From Heterodera schachtii (lineage: Eukaryota > Nematoda > Chromadorea > Rhabditida > Heteroderidae): a stretch of 64,000 nt of DNA. Positions 1 to 10,847 of this stretch are shown here, piece by piece. A program made the translations under genes and the position numbers. The notes below the pieces were generated by a model that was not told the origin of the DNA, made no database searches, and saw nothing but the letters and a program-made list of their open reading frames with translations. How positions within the stretch are numbered: the first letter of the stretch is position 1; each line of letters starts with the position of its first letter. The DNA lies in the NCBI GenBank assembly GCA_023374025.1, contig SIJG01000001.1, forward strand, positions 5,090,828-5,154,827. The letters run 5' to 3'.

Positions 1-149
1 TCCAGTTTGATTTGGTCTTGAATTATGCGGATGCTTAGGCTACCTACATAAAGCCCATTAATCGGCTAATTAACCGTGTTGTCCTTACGCCAATTCGTCC
101 CTTTGCGTTCGCCGACATTCACTCATTTCCAATGGGCCGTGTCACTTGC

Positions 150-384
150 CTGTTTCTTCAACGTTATCCACTCGTACATTCGCTGCTGTTGCGAGCCTGA
201 CAAATTGAGCGAGCGCAGTTTCGAGTCCAACGACGCGTCGGCCGTTCCCTTCCGTTCCGACTCCTTCCGTCGGCGGTTGTGCTCCGACCCATGCGCCGTC
301 GGCGCCGACCGCGCCCTCCTCATTGACAGTCGGTGGAAGGCTCAAATTGAGCGGATTGCGTCTTTTGCTGGACATTTTGTTCAT
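150..384 (-). CDS. mek-2: MAP kinase kinase MEK-2, N-terminal exon(s), partial
   Basis: The ERK-pathway dual-specificity kinase; only the non-catalytic N-terminus is in the window and the kinase domain lies beyond position 1. From ATG 384 (or in-frame ATG 375) the protein reads MSSKRRNPLNLSLPPTVNE, very close to the start of C. elegans MEK-2 as I know it. The next conserved block (LDSKLRSLNLSGSQQQR) is in a different minus frame, offset by one base, and no GT/AG pair explains the switch, so there is a real or sequencing frameshift around 250-290. The exon ends at 150 in front of CAG|GCAAGT, a GC-type donor. A trans-splice-like acceptor (TTTTGTCAG, ending at 398) lies just upstream of the start. 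The plus-strand ORF over the same bases is antisense. Confident of the family, less so of the exact structure. Confidence 0.72.
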
Positions 385-450
385 CGAAAAAATAACACTG
401 ACAAAATGCAACGAAATTCCGAGAACGAAAATCAAAGAAAAAACATTCAA

Positions 451-920
451 TAAAATTTACAATTAATTTAAATGTCAGGAAAAATAATGCGATTCTTTAA
501 TCTTTTATTTTCTTTTTATATACAATTTAAAAGCATAAGACAAAATAATTGGTTGTTTCAATTATAGAAAAGAATTAAAATAATCAAAGTAATTGAGAGG
601 TGAGTTTTGGTGGGGAAGGCCCTGCAGAGAAAGGAAAAACGAACGACTAATTGAAAAAGAAAAATATACAAAAAACAAAAAGGAAAACGAAATGGGAAAG
701 CAAAAGCAATGGAAGGAAAGAAAGCGTTGAAGAGAATGGTAAAAGGGTTTATATGGCAATTTGTCGCGAGAAAAACAAAAGGAAAAGAATTGCAAAACGG
801 CAAAAAGAACGGAGCGATGGCTGGGATTTGTCAACGTCAAAAATTGGAGGAAAGCGGCCAATGGGCGACCGATTTGAGTGCACAAAAGAGGGCACTGTTT
901 GCCGTCCGTTTTCGCTTCCG
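451..920. other. Intergenic spacer between mek-2 and Frizzled
   Basis: AT-rich near 450-560 and purine-rich on the plus strand from 640 to 850. It probably holds the Frizzled 3' UTR and the mek-2 promoter. No separate gene is supported. Confidence 0.4.
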
Positions 921-3616
921 TCAGTGTGGTCGAGTTGGCACCCGAATTGGCCTTCCCCGGCGGTGACCGCGCGAAGAGAAAAGTCGCGCCAAAAAGTCGC
1001 CGTAGCTGGCCACTGTTTTGCCGTTCAGTGTCCACACCACGCATGCGATGCCGATGGAAAAGTGGGACAAGTACTTGAGGAAGAACAGCACGGGGTCGGG
1101 CTGTCTGCTCAGCTGCACGTCGTCGCCGACGGGGCATTGGGCGCGCGGATGGGTAAAGCCAAAGGCACTCCGCTGGGCGTGCAGACAGCGCGTGGAATAC
1201 CTGACGAAGGAAATGGGAAACGAAGGTTTGTTGCAAGAAAACATTCATTTGACGAACCAATTGGTCAGCCAATGGCCAATGTTTTCAGTCTGATAAAACG
1301 CGCAGAAAATGCCGACGGCCATCGGAAGAACGTAAATCAAAGAGAAGCAGCCGATGCGGAACATCAACTTGCTCAGTTTGTCACTGGCGTCTGTCTGCTC
1401 GAATTTGTTGGCCACGAAACGGTGGCCTTTGATGTACGAGCGAATGCGAAGGATGGAAACGAACCCACTGGCGAAAAGCACCAATCCGACACATAAAAGA
1501 GGGAAAATAATTGGCAAATTCAAGGAAAATTGAAAACAATCCAAAAAGTAAAACAAACCAATGGCAATGCTTTGAGGGACCAACGCGAGTCGAAAGTAAA
1601 ACTCGGGGCGAAGATTGCCAAGGGAGCAAATGCCGGTGAACATGTCGCCATCAACGGCACCCATGGCGACGAGCAGAACGGAGCCAATGGCAGGTAAGGA
1701 CCAGGCGAGGATGTTGAAATAGGAGGAGAAAACCCAAAATGGAAGTGGACAAATTGAGAAAAAGAGAAAGAGATAGAGAGGGAGAGAGAGAGAAAGACAA
1801 AAAGGGAAGGACAGACCTGGCCAACCGGCGCTTCTCCCCATTTGAGGGTGGTGACCAGAAACCAGGAGAAGCACAGCACCAACCACCAAAGAGTGCCGGC
1901 GAAGTTGAAAAAGTAATGGACGACTGCCACCGCAGAACAGAGAATATTCTCATTGCCCTGAGGGAAAACGAAAGTTGAAACAAAAAATGGACACAATTTT
2001 GGGTAGACTGACCTGAGTGACCAACTGTTGTTTGGTTGCGGAGGAAACAGCGCAGGAGAGACTGTCCTCCTCCACCAGGCCGACCATATAAGTGGCACTG
2101 ACCAACAAATAGCAAATGGCCATGTAAAAGATGGCCTTTTCGGGGAATTCGAAGCTAAACCAAAGGAAAACAGAGTCATTGGCCAATTGAAACGAAGGAA
2201 AACCGTTCGATGTCAATGAGAAAAGTGACAATTGTGAAGGCACAGCAAACGCAGCACGTCACGGCCCAAGCGCCGGTCCAAAGGCGCAAATAGTGGCGGA
2301 TGTGAACGCCGAAGAAAGTGGGCACAATGCCATCGCCATGGCACGGGAGGGAACAGTGGTCGATGGAATGGTTGGCGATGAGCAAAGAATGGCTGAAAAT
2401 GTTATTCACTGCTGCCCCCACACATGCCAATTTTCTTGGGGCTTCTCCGATTGAGTTACAGACATTTAGCATGATTCTCAAGCCTACCAAGGGAAAATTA
2501 GAGAATGAATTCGAAAAAGTTTAAAAATTTTGGCATCAAATTTTTGTAACATCGACTGAATTTATTTAATTAAAAGAAAAAAACAATAAAATCCCATATA
2601 AAAAATATGAATAAAAATTTCCTAAGTGAATTTGCATTACAAAACCCACTTCAGCCCCCAATTTAGGCTTACCTTCGTTTGCTGAGCACTTTCATTGTGT
2701 GCGGACATTCCATGGCCCATTTTCCGCCCCTTTCCGTCGACTCTTCCGCGCCCTTTCCGTCCGCCGATGCTCCGCTGTCCGTTTCCTCCGTTTTGCTCTC
2801 CCCCACGCACATTCCGTCCCGACTCTCGGGCATTTTGTCACAGTCGAATATCTCTGGCCATTGGTAGCCAAATTTGCGCATCAGTGTTTCGCAGCCGCTC
2901 TTCGCGGAAAGGCAAAGGTGGCGACACGGCGGAATGGGCTCGTTGAGAATGGTGCAGACGGGCGTGAACAAAGTGCACAGGAAGAACTTGAAGTCGGCAC
3001 TGCACTGCACCTTCACCAGCATTTCGTATCTGAAAAAAGGAAGGGCAAATGAAAAGGGCAAACGAAGGCAAAAGCGAACTGTTTGATGTCCATCTCGGCC
3101 TCCTCCTGCTTGGCATGCTTCAGCAGGTTGGGATAGATGGTCATGTTGTACTAAAACAAACAGTTTAAGTGACAAAATGTGCGCACCCAATGTCCCAATG
3201 TCCGCACATTTCCCTACTTTTTGGGTTTGCTTTTTATCCTTTCCATTTAAAAAATTCCGATTTCACTCTCCCTTTTCTTTCTACCTGAATGTCGTTGCAC
3301 ATTTCAATTCGGATGCGCTCGCACTTCGGATTGACATTTGTAAACTGAATTTTACAGTTAATGTTTCTTTCCGAGAGAAAACAATTTTAAAATTCGATCG
3401 AATAATTAATTTTTTGTCACTCGCCTGATATTCTTCGCTTTCCGAAATGTGAGTGTGCGCGGCGTTTCGAGAATTGGCCTCGACGGTGATAAATAGCCGC
3501 AAAATGGACAACAAAAATAAAACTGATGATGGTTTCGCCAACGGTCGACGCCGGTGAGAAATGTTTTGATGACGGAGAACAGCAAAAGAGGGTGAAGCGA
3601 GGGAGGGGCACATCAT
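921..3616 (-). CDS. Frizzled-family Wnt receptor (seven-pass)
   Basis: Wnt receptor of the plasma membrane. Exons on the minus strand: 3616-3425, 3344-3285, 3150-3080, 3029-2673, 2392-2204, 2154-2013, 1957-1817, about 1727-1258, 1200-921. Exon 1 carries a hydrophobic signal segment. Exons 2-4 form the cysteine-rich Wnt-binding domain (KCERIRIEMC, then YNMTIYPNLL and KVQCSADFKFFLC). An acidic, serine-rich linker follows, then seven membrane segments starting at LRLWTGAWAV, with TM2 after DIERFEFPEKA. Three oddities: the first intron starts with GC (CAG|GCGAGT); the intron after 1817 has no AG acceptor anywhere before the conserved YFNILAW block; and the Dishevelled-binding KTxxxW motif after TM7 reads KTVASY, with Tyr in place of Trp. 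The C-terminal tail after that motif is short and its end is uncertain. C. elegans has four Frizzleds (lin-17, mom-5, mig-1, cfz-2); I cannot tell which this matches. Confidence 0.9.
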
Positions 3617-4241
3617 TCCTCTTTTCCTCTTCTTCCGTTGTCCGTCGCCGATAAATTACCCACTTTTATTGCCGTCGTTTCAGTCGCCGCTCCCAGCAAC
3701 AATAATTGCCTGGAAATGGGTCTTACCAGCACCAAACTTAATGGCGAAAATATAAAAATCATTGCTGTCCCACCGAAAGGGGCCGAGTGTGCGTTATGCC
3801 GAGAAAAGAAAGGGAAACGAAGCCACCACCACCGCAGAGGCACCCCACCCAATACAATCCGCCCTTTGCCCCTCCCCCGTCTTCGTCAACCCCCAACAGC
3901 CACTCACTCACTCTATCCATCCATCCATCCATCCATTCATTCGTCCAATGAATGGACACGGATGAAGGGAAAGAGGGAAGAAAGAGGAAAGGGAAAGAAA
4001 GACACTCATTTCGCCCCTCTCCCTCCTCCGTTCTTTCTAATTCTCTTTTCATTCTTCCAAAAGCAGCAAAATCAGCAGTCAGTCGTCATCAGTCAATTCT
4101 TTCTGTGCTCTTTGTGTTTGACCTTGCGTCTCCCCCTTCGGCCTTTATTTACCCCTTCAATGACAAGTGAATTAAAATTGAACATTCGGCATTTTAATAA
4201 AACAATAACTAACATACCTATGTACAATTATTGTATGTTTT
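3617..4241. other. Spacer upstream of Frizzled with CATC repeat
   Basis: Probable Frizzled 5' region. It includes a short ATCC/ATTC repeat (about 3915-3945) and pyrimidine-rich tracts. Long ORFs on both strands here are low-complexity and not supported. Confidence 0.35.
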
Positions 4242-5185
4242 AAAACGAGAAATGAACCAATAAATAGAGAGTGCAGAGAAAAAAACGGTAATATTGCCGA
4301 TGGTATCACACCTTTTTGAAAAATTTTCTTTTGGATTTTTTTAAGTCATAAAAAGATGTTTACAAGGGCTTTCGAGGTCGCTGATCACGAATCCGGCATC
4401 CATTTCGACCAATTCCGAACCTCTGACTCGAATTCGAACAAAAAGTCAAAAACTCAAATTTTTCGATTTTCCATTTTTAGTCTAAATAGTTATAAATGAT
4501 CTTTTATTGAAGTAATGATGAGTTTGATTTCCGTGTGTTTAACAAAGTATAAACCAAAAATTAAAATTCGAAAATTTGAGTTTTTGATTTTTTGTTCGAA
4601 TTCGGGTCAAGGGTTCGGAATTTGTCGAAATGGATGCCGGATTCGTGATCATCGACCTCGAAAGCCCTTGTAAACATCTTTTTATGACTTAAAAAAATTC
4701 AAAAGAAAATTTTTCAAAAAAGTGTGATACCATCGGCAATATTACCAAAAAAACATCTCTCTTTTTGGCGTACTATTTCTTTGTCTCTGTTAATTGAGAA
4801 AAATCGAATTTACTTCGCCACATACAACTTTTTTTTTTTTACTCATACAATTTACACCAAATTTTGTACAGATATAGAAAAAAATTCTGCATCGAATGTT
4901 CTATAAGATTTTACGATTTTTCTATCACATTTTTTCATGAGATAATTATGAAAATTTAAAATTCTTGTAACTTTTTTATATAATGCCCAATTTTTTAGCA
5001 TTTGCTTAGAAAAAGCTTCTCCTAATCAAGGCCTTTCGAATGATGTCAAGATTGTCCAATTTGGTTGGTCCTTGAATATCGTAATTTTTTAAGTTTTTTT
5101 CTATCTCTGTAAAGAAATAGTACGCCAAAATGAGAGAAATGTATTTTTCTCTGCACTCTCTATTTATTGACACATGTCTCGTTTT
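4242..5185. mobile_element. Foldback DNA transposon (MITE), outer element of a nested pair
   Basis: The two ends are inverted copies: AAAACGAGA, then CAATAAATAGAGAGTGCAG, at 4242-4280, matched by the reverse complement at about 5145-5185. The left terminal repeat is interrupted by the 4287-4746 element and resumes with CTCTCTTTTTGGCGTACTAT at 4757, which pairs with 5106-5133. Non-coding, internally AT-rich. No clear target duplication was found for the outer element, so its superfamily is open. Confidence 0.75.
4287..4746. mobile_element. GGTA-end foldback MITE inserted in the outer element's terminal repeat
   Basis: Starts GGTAATATTGCCGATGG and ends with its reverse complement, with inverted arms of roughly 180 bp. 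It is flanked on both sides by AAAAAAAC (4279-4286 and 4747-4754), an 8-bp target duplication, although the A-run lowers the certainty. Ends starting 5'-GG with 8-bp duplications are typical of Merlin elements; hAT and P also make 8-bp duplications. The arms carry a module (GATCA-CGACCTCGAAA) seen again in the elements at 17287, 28613 and 51400. Confidence 0.75.
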
Positions 5186-5247
5186 TGACTCGGTGTGTAT
5201 ATATATTACCTATATATACGTGAACTGTTTCATTCAGATTTAAAATA

Positions 5248-5536
5248 ATGACAGAGCGGGATATGCCCGAGCCAAATTCGCCACTTCCTAGCAAAAGAGT
5301 CGGCTTCAAAGAGCCGCACACGGGGCTTGTGAAAAATGATTTCTTCGGGTATTGGTACTTACAATATTGGTGAGTCTAATTGTCAAACTCAAATCTACCG
5401 AGTTTCTTTAAGCCTTGTGACCGGTCTTTACATGTTGGAGCCGTGGGAGAGGAAAATGTTCAATGTTTTTGTCACGGGTTTCATTGCCGTTTTATGCAGT
5501 GCCTTTTATGCCTTGTGGAATGCGTTGATTAATTAA
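5248..5536 (+). CDS. Serine palmitoyltransferase small subunit (SPTSSA/SPTSSB-like)
   Basis: Small ER-membrane activator of serine palmitoyltransferase, which makes the first sphingolipid precursor from serine and an acyl-CoA. Two exons, 5248-5369 and 5413-5536, give 81 aa; the 43-bp intron has donor TG|GTGAGT and acceptor TTTAAG. The joined protein contains the family signature LVTGLYMLEPWERKMFN, very close to human SPTSSA (YMLEPWER), followed by one hydrophobic membrane span to the C-terminus. The N-terminal 40 residues are charged and longer than in the human protein. TTTCATTCAG ending at 5237 looks like a trans-splice acceptor 10 bp before the ATG. AATAAA at about 5588 may be the poly(A) signal. 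It is the only plus-strand gene in the first 30 kb. Confidence 0.88.
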
Positions 5537-5802
5537 TTTAAATTTCTTCAAAGCGTAAATTTATTTATACTGCCAATTTATTTATTTAATAAAGAGTCAA
5601 TGGCAATTTTATTTGGTTAATTTACAAGTTCTATTCAATCCCTTTAAATTGAAATAGTCTCTGTTAGAATGGTCAAATTGTTGTCATTCTGAAATGGAAT
5701 TTACGGACCCATATTGAATCGTGATTTATTCTGGTTTGTTAGCCAAAAATATTTATTTATTTCCAAAATGTTTCTAAAACTTTCACAATGCAATACTGTA
5801 GT

Positions 5803-6651
5803 TCAGTAGTAAAAGTCATGGAAGTCTTTCAAAATGCTCTTGGACAAACAGCACGCGAAACAAATTCCGATGATTTGTAGTGCGCCAAGAAGGGCGCTGG
5901 CACAGCCAACCACCGTCGCATTGGTCACAATCCAATGCTGAACTGCCTGCACACAGCCCACCCCATAAAGCAGCGGTTGGGCCATTTTGGCACATCCGTC
6001 ATGAAAGTGCACGCAACACGAGTCGGGTGCGTATGTTTTCCAATCGGTGGCATTGTTTACGCCACAGCAGTGCAATTGTCGCTGAATGATTTTTCAATTG
6101 GTTAATGAGTCGGTTGGTTTCCCTACTTGGACTTGGTTCCAAGCCACAGAAACTCCCTTTGAGCGGTTATAGCGTTCCATTCCCTAAAACAAAGACATGA
6201 AATGTTTGTTTGTCATCCATTGCCAATGGTCAAATGATGGCCCCATTTACTTGGGCCAATTGGCTTATAAGTGCTTCATTGAGTGGCTCGTGAAGAGCAT
6301 AGACGAGAATGGCAATGGCAGTTTCGGCCAGCAGCAGAAGTGCGAGCAGAACAGCGAAGCTGACTGTTAAGCAGTAATTCTCGCGGATGGCGCCGCAATA
6401 GCCGACAAAACCGAGCAAAGTGCACAGACAGCCGATGGCCAACAGAAGCACGGGGGTGGCGAGCCGTTCATCGCCAAGAATGTCCAAAAGGCCCGTGTAC
6501 TTGAGTTGAAGCACGACGCCGGCGATTAGAAAGGCCAAGCCGAGAGTCTGTAGAGAAAGCGAATAACGAATTCGGTCGGATTAATCACCCAAAGGACGAA
6601 GTTGGCGAAGAAGAGGAGGTATTTGACCAAAGTGATTCCGCCCTCGACCAT
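5803..6651 (-). CDS. Tetraspanin
   Basis: Four-pass membrane organiser protein. Exons 6651-6589, 6547-6251, 6183-6127 and 6081-5803 give 231 aa. The start MVEGGITLVKYLLFFANF is a classic tetraspanin N-terminus with TM1. TM2 and TM3 follow, with the short loop ending YCGAIRENYCL. The large extracellular loop has the defining CCG motif (LHCCGVNNATDW), a PDSCC cysteine pair and further cysteines, and two N-glycosylation sequons (NNAT, TNAT). TM4 ends in a short cytosolic tail. Introns are 41-67 bp with consensus ends. The orthology group within the large nematode tetraspanin family is not resolved. Confidence 0.92.
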
Positions 6652-7330
6652 CTCAGAAGCTGACAAAACGCAACTTTAGAAGAGTCCAATTGTGGCTGTT
6701 GTCTTTGTCCTCCTTTTCCCAGCCCCCGTAATTCGATGCTAATTAAAGGGAATTGTCGGTCGTTGAATTGGGCGGTGCGCTTCCTCCGCTTTAACCTCTT
6801 TCACTTTTCGGTCCGTCCGAAATTCACACGACAACAATTCCTGTCAACTGGGCAAGGGTCCTCTGGGCTCTTGGAAGAGCATTGGCCCTCCTCCCCTTTC
6901 AATGGACCCCTAAAAATGGAGATGAGCGAGCGCCTCGCCCCCCCCCCCCCCCCCTCTCCCATGCCGTGCATCGTCTGCCTCGCCCCAGAGGGAATATCCC
7001 AACGGAATTGGCCCATAGTGCCCACACCACCCAACTCCTTGGTCGGCTTCCGCCCTTCCCATCCCTAACAAAACATCAATAAGCAACTTAACTAACCAAA
7101 CCAATGGATGTTTCTTACAAAGCAAATGCCTTTTTCTCCCAAGCATTTTCCATTCAGAATAATGAAAAGGAACAGATTTATAAGCAATCAAAAAAGAAAA
7201 GTCTGGGAATGAATGAAATTTGAAATTGAAAGAAAACGAATGAAAGTGTTTGTAATGAAAGGAAAAAGTTTAAAAGAAAGAATCTGGAAACATGAAAATA
7301 GTGAGAATCGACAGTTCATATGACAGAAAG
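6652..7330. other. Spacer between tetraspanin and aha-1
   Basis: About 680 bp with a run of roughly 14 C near 6938-6952. ORFs across it depend on that homopolymer and resemble no family. It probably holds the tetraspanin promoter and the aha-1 3' UTR. Confidence 0.4.
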
Positions 7331-9205
7331 TCACTGTAGAAAGTGCTGCTGCTGTTCTGGCCAAACTGACAATGAGCCGGAAGCATTGTCCAATCCAACG
7401 GCTGTTCCGATGCTGCTAAATTGGGGCAGCCACCGTCTTTGATCCTCGGAAACTATTGGCAACAAAGCATTTGAGTTTGGTAAATACATATTGGGAGAAG
7501 GGTTCATCAACAAATTGTAGTTCAGTGAGGTCGGTGCAGAGATGCCATTGCCTGGCAAAGAGAGGGCGTCTGGCCAATTCGGATTCACGCTGTTGTGCGG
7601 CATTGGTGGGTCAACAAAGCGCGTCTCTTGTCCATAGTTCGGTCCATGCTCATTTCCAATGACCATTTGCTGGTGTTGTTGGTAATAATTCATTGTGTTG
7701 TTCTGTTCTGTCGTTGCTCCATCAGTTTGCCCCTCTTCGTCCTGTTCCACGGCGATTGATGCAATAAGAAATTCGAGTTTTCCAGAATGAGGGTTTGTGA
7801 AAGCGGAAATGCAAAAAGAAACCGGCAGATGACCAAAAAGTTCCGTAGGATTTTGCGGGTCGTACTTACACCATTTGCATGAAATGATCTGAATTTGGAA
7901 ATTCAGTTTAAATCAATCAGAGAGAAAGCACCTGTTGGTGTTGCTGAGTTGCCGCATTAATGGCATTTTCGACTAAATGTGCATCCATCGGATCAACAAA
8001 TGTCCAAATAAGTTTGCCCAACAGTTCGGCACTTTGCTTATTCATTAGTTGACTGATTTTTTCGTCAGCGAATGTGACAGTGCCTTCTTTGGTGAGACGG
8101 AATGTGTAATTGCTGTTGTGTCTCGCAGCTGTGCCAACAAATTTTTGAGAAGAAGGGGAGAAGAGCATGCTTGGCAATTGGAGACGAGCAATTGCGACCA
8201 AACATGGACCAGCAACGAAACAGTGTTTGTTGGGGTTGGCATCGGCACCGACTAACGGCGCGTTGTTCTTCACATAACCCGTGCAATGGACGGGGATGAA
8301 AGAGTGCCCTTCAGACTCAAAAATTGGATGGCGATTGCGCAGACGGGGCAAACAATTGACGTCACCTGTTCAAAAAAATAGGAAGCGCATACAAAAATAA
8401 TGTAAAATCGGAGGAATGAGTCACCTATTCGCATTCGACAGATGAATCCCCTGCGACAGTTCAAATGCACACGGGCAGAGCTGTGCTCCCTCTTGACGGT
8501 GCCCGTCTTCAAGTCGAGCACACGACTGTTGTGGCTGAAATCGGTACCGAGCAAATGCCCGCGGACTTTTTCCACGTCTTGCGGATGAATGACATCGTAA
8601 AACGAGGGAGTGTTCAACCATTGTTCCTGGAAATGTGAGAAAGAATGTACCATTTGAACAAAAGCAGCGGAGAACCGGCGAAACGTTCAAAATGGGCCCA
8701 ATCGAATCGGACACAAAGACAACCCTCGCACTTTCGCAGGAAACCACAAACAAAAAGCCATTGGCCGCCTCAAGAATCAAATGTTTAAGTTCCTGATCCG
8801 TGAGGAAAGACGGTTGGCTTGGCATTGTGCCAGACAAATTGTTGCTTTGCGCATTGGCCCCACGAATCACTTTCATATGTGAAACGGCCATACGCAGAAT
8901 GGTCAGCTGAGCGAAAAAGGACAAAATTTTTTCGATATTCTGTTAACGGATTAACTTTGTCAGGTTTACGACCAAGCGCAGCGCACTGCGGCACCTGAAA
9001 GATTTCACATGAAATGTTTAATGTCGATGGCAACAGCGACTTTCAGTACCATGTCCGCAAGTTCGTTGATGTAATGTGTCATTTTGTTGCGTCTTCGCCG
9101 TTCGATTTCACTGTGATTTTCACGCGCAAAACGCTCTTTTCCCTCGGCTCCAATCGAAGGGCTTGGCCGTGTCGAAAGCATTGGCTCACCAGTCAATCCA
9201 TCCAT
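7331..9205 (-). CDS. aha-1: bHLH-PAS transcription factor, ARNT/AHA-1 orthologue
   Basis: General class II bHLH-PAS partner that dimerises with AHR, HIF and SIM-type factors in the nucleus. Exons 9205-9050, 8994-8956, 8906-8685, 8626-8425, 8365-7932 and 7888-7331 give 536 aa. The basic region [15 protein letters not shown] and helix-loop-helix are nearly identical to vertebrate ARNT, as is the start of PAS-A ([16 protein letters not shown]). PAS-A continues through [15 protein letters not shown], and PAS-B follows the VHCTGY segment. The C-terminus is rich in Gln, Asn and Pro, consistent with an activation domain. All introns have consensus GT/AG ends. TATTCATTAG, 6 bp before the ATG, looks like a trans-splice acceptor. 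One exon is only 39 bp. Confidence 0.95.
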
Positions 9206-9513
9206 TTGTTCTAATGAATAGTCAAACGCAAACCAACAAATGCAAATGATTTTCTGTAATGCAATGTCTTTTATATTTATAGAATCAAGAGGACTTCTCA
9301 GCCTCATAAATATGGAAATTCTTATGAATCTCTCTCTCACGTTTATTTTTCAATTTGCTCATTATAAAATAGAAAAAATGCATTAAATTAAAATATGTCG
9401 GAGTATTTCACATTCACATGAGAAAGAGAACAAATCACTAACTAAGGTTTGTAAATTATAATTCAATTTTTTATTTTACAAATACATGGTGTAAAAAACA
9501 GCTCACATCGCCA

Positions 9514-10609
9514 TTAATAATAAAGGGGATTGTGTGTCACCCAATGGGCTGTTGGCTGCTTTTTGGCCTCTTCACTCGTTGTGAACATCGACTTGACTGC
9601 CTTCGGCACGTTCGGATTGTCCTGAATGCTGCTGAACTTAGTCTCTTCTTCCGCTTTGCTCTTCTTTTGCTGATGCTCCGCGCCCTTTGAATCGCCGGTC
9701 GTTTTGCGCTTCTTTTCCCCCGCCTTTAGTTTTCTCTGCGCAATTTCATCCACAATTCGTTGTTCGTACAGCAGAAAGAGTTCTTCGTCCGGGTACAGCT
9801 TGATGAACTGTTGCTCCTGCATTGGTCCTCCGCAGCCGTAACATGAGTCCGTCTTTAGTTCGTTGTGCGCTTTCTCAGAGAACACGCAACCGCACTTCCA
9901 ATTGACAAAAAAATTGTTTACTCCGTTCATTGGAAGTGCAGTGATTGGGCAAACCCATGGCGTCTCGTTCATGTCTTAAATACAAATGTAAATGGGAAAA
10001 ACAAAGTATAGTAGAACAAGCATTTGATGAGCAAATTAAACGATCTTATTCTAGAAAACAAGCTAGGTACTGTACTAGTTAAATTACTCAATATTTCGCA
10101 TTTTTTCCACATTTTTTGAGAATTTAAAGGGCCCAACAATTGGCCAACATACAAATACCTGGAAATCGTACCTTTCTTATAATTAAACCTATTTAAAAAG
10201 ATTGGGGATTATAGTGAATGCTTCACCAATGTAAATATCTCCTTTCTCCGGTCCATTGTCCTTCCATGCTTTGTTGTCGGTCAACTTCAACTCCTTAACA
10301 TCGGAAAACGCGTGAATGTGTTCGGTCGCTTTGTTTTTTGCCAAGGTTTTGTCCAGCTTTGCCTCAAGCACCGCCTCTTTGTTGTAAAGTCTAAAAATTG
10401 TAATTTCAGCTGAAAATACAGTGAATAAGAAATGAAAGGCTTCACCTTCCAAGCTTGCAACAAACAATCGGCTTTTTCAGAGGTTGCTGTGATAGTTGGC
10501 AAGTGCGCCATTTTGTAGCAGCCTCATACGATTTCTCAATTTTTTCTTTCTTTCGTTTCTTCTTGACGAGTTCGCATCGCTTTGGAATAGTTCCTCCATC
10601 TGCACCCAT
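9514..10609 (-). CDS. Replication termination factor 2 (RTF2) homologue
   Basis: Nuclear protein with a degenerate RING-like fold that acts at stalled replication forks and is linked to splicing and proteasome shuttling. Exons 10609-10446, 10390-10227 and 9974-9514 give 262 aa. The N-terminus MGADGGTIPKRCELV matches the family, followed by LSQQPLKKPIVCCKLGRLYN. The zinc-binding-like part contains WKCGCVFSEKA and SCYGCGGP. A lysine-rich stretch precedes the conserved C-terminal SAHWVTH-like end (AHWVTHNPLYY). TATTTAG lies about 15 bp before the start. The 3' end sits 308 bp upstream of the aha-1 start on the same strand. Confidence 0.93.
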
Positions 10610-10847
10610 TTTGTATTGTTAGACTAAATATTCAACCTAAAATTTGATTTTTCTTCAGTTAATTTGCTATGTTATACATACATGGTTAGAGATACATAAC
10701 ATATGCATATGCCAATATTTTCGCAATCTTGGCATTCTGTTTCGTTTTTGCATAAGTTTTACATCGCTTTTTATTATCAGAACCGCGAAAAGGGATAAAT
10801 GTATGATCTGTCCTCATAAATCAAAAGATCGAAATAAATAAACAAAA

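Noticed and set aside
76..453. Plus-strand 125-codon ORF with a hydrophobic start
   Set aside because: It is antisense to the mek-2 N-terminal exon, which has a clear family match.
651..1496. 281-codon plus-strand ORF
   Set aside because: Antisense to Frizzled terminal exons, low-complexity Lys/Glu at its start, no family resemblance.
3638..4243. 201-codon plus-strand ORF
   Set aside because: Composed of simple repeats and poly-pyrimidine translation; overlaps the Frizzled upstream region.
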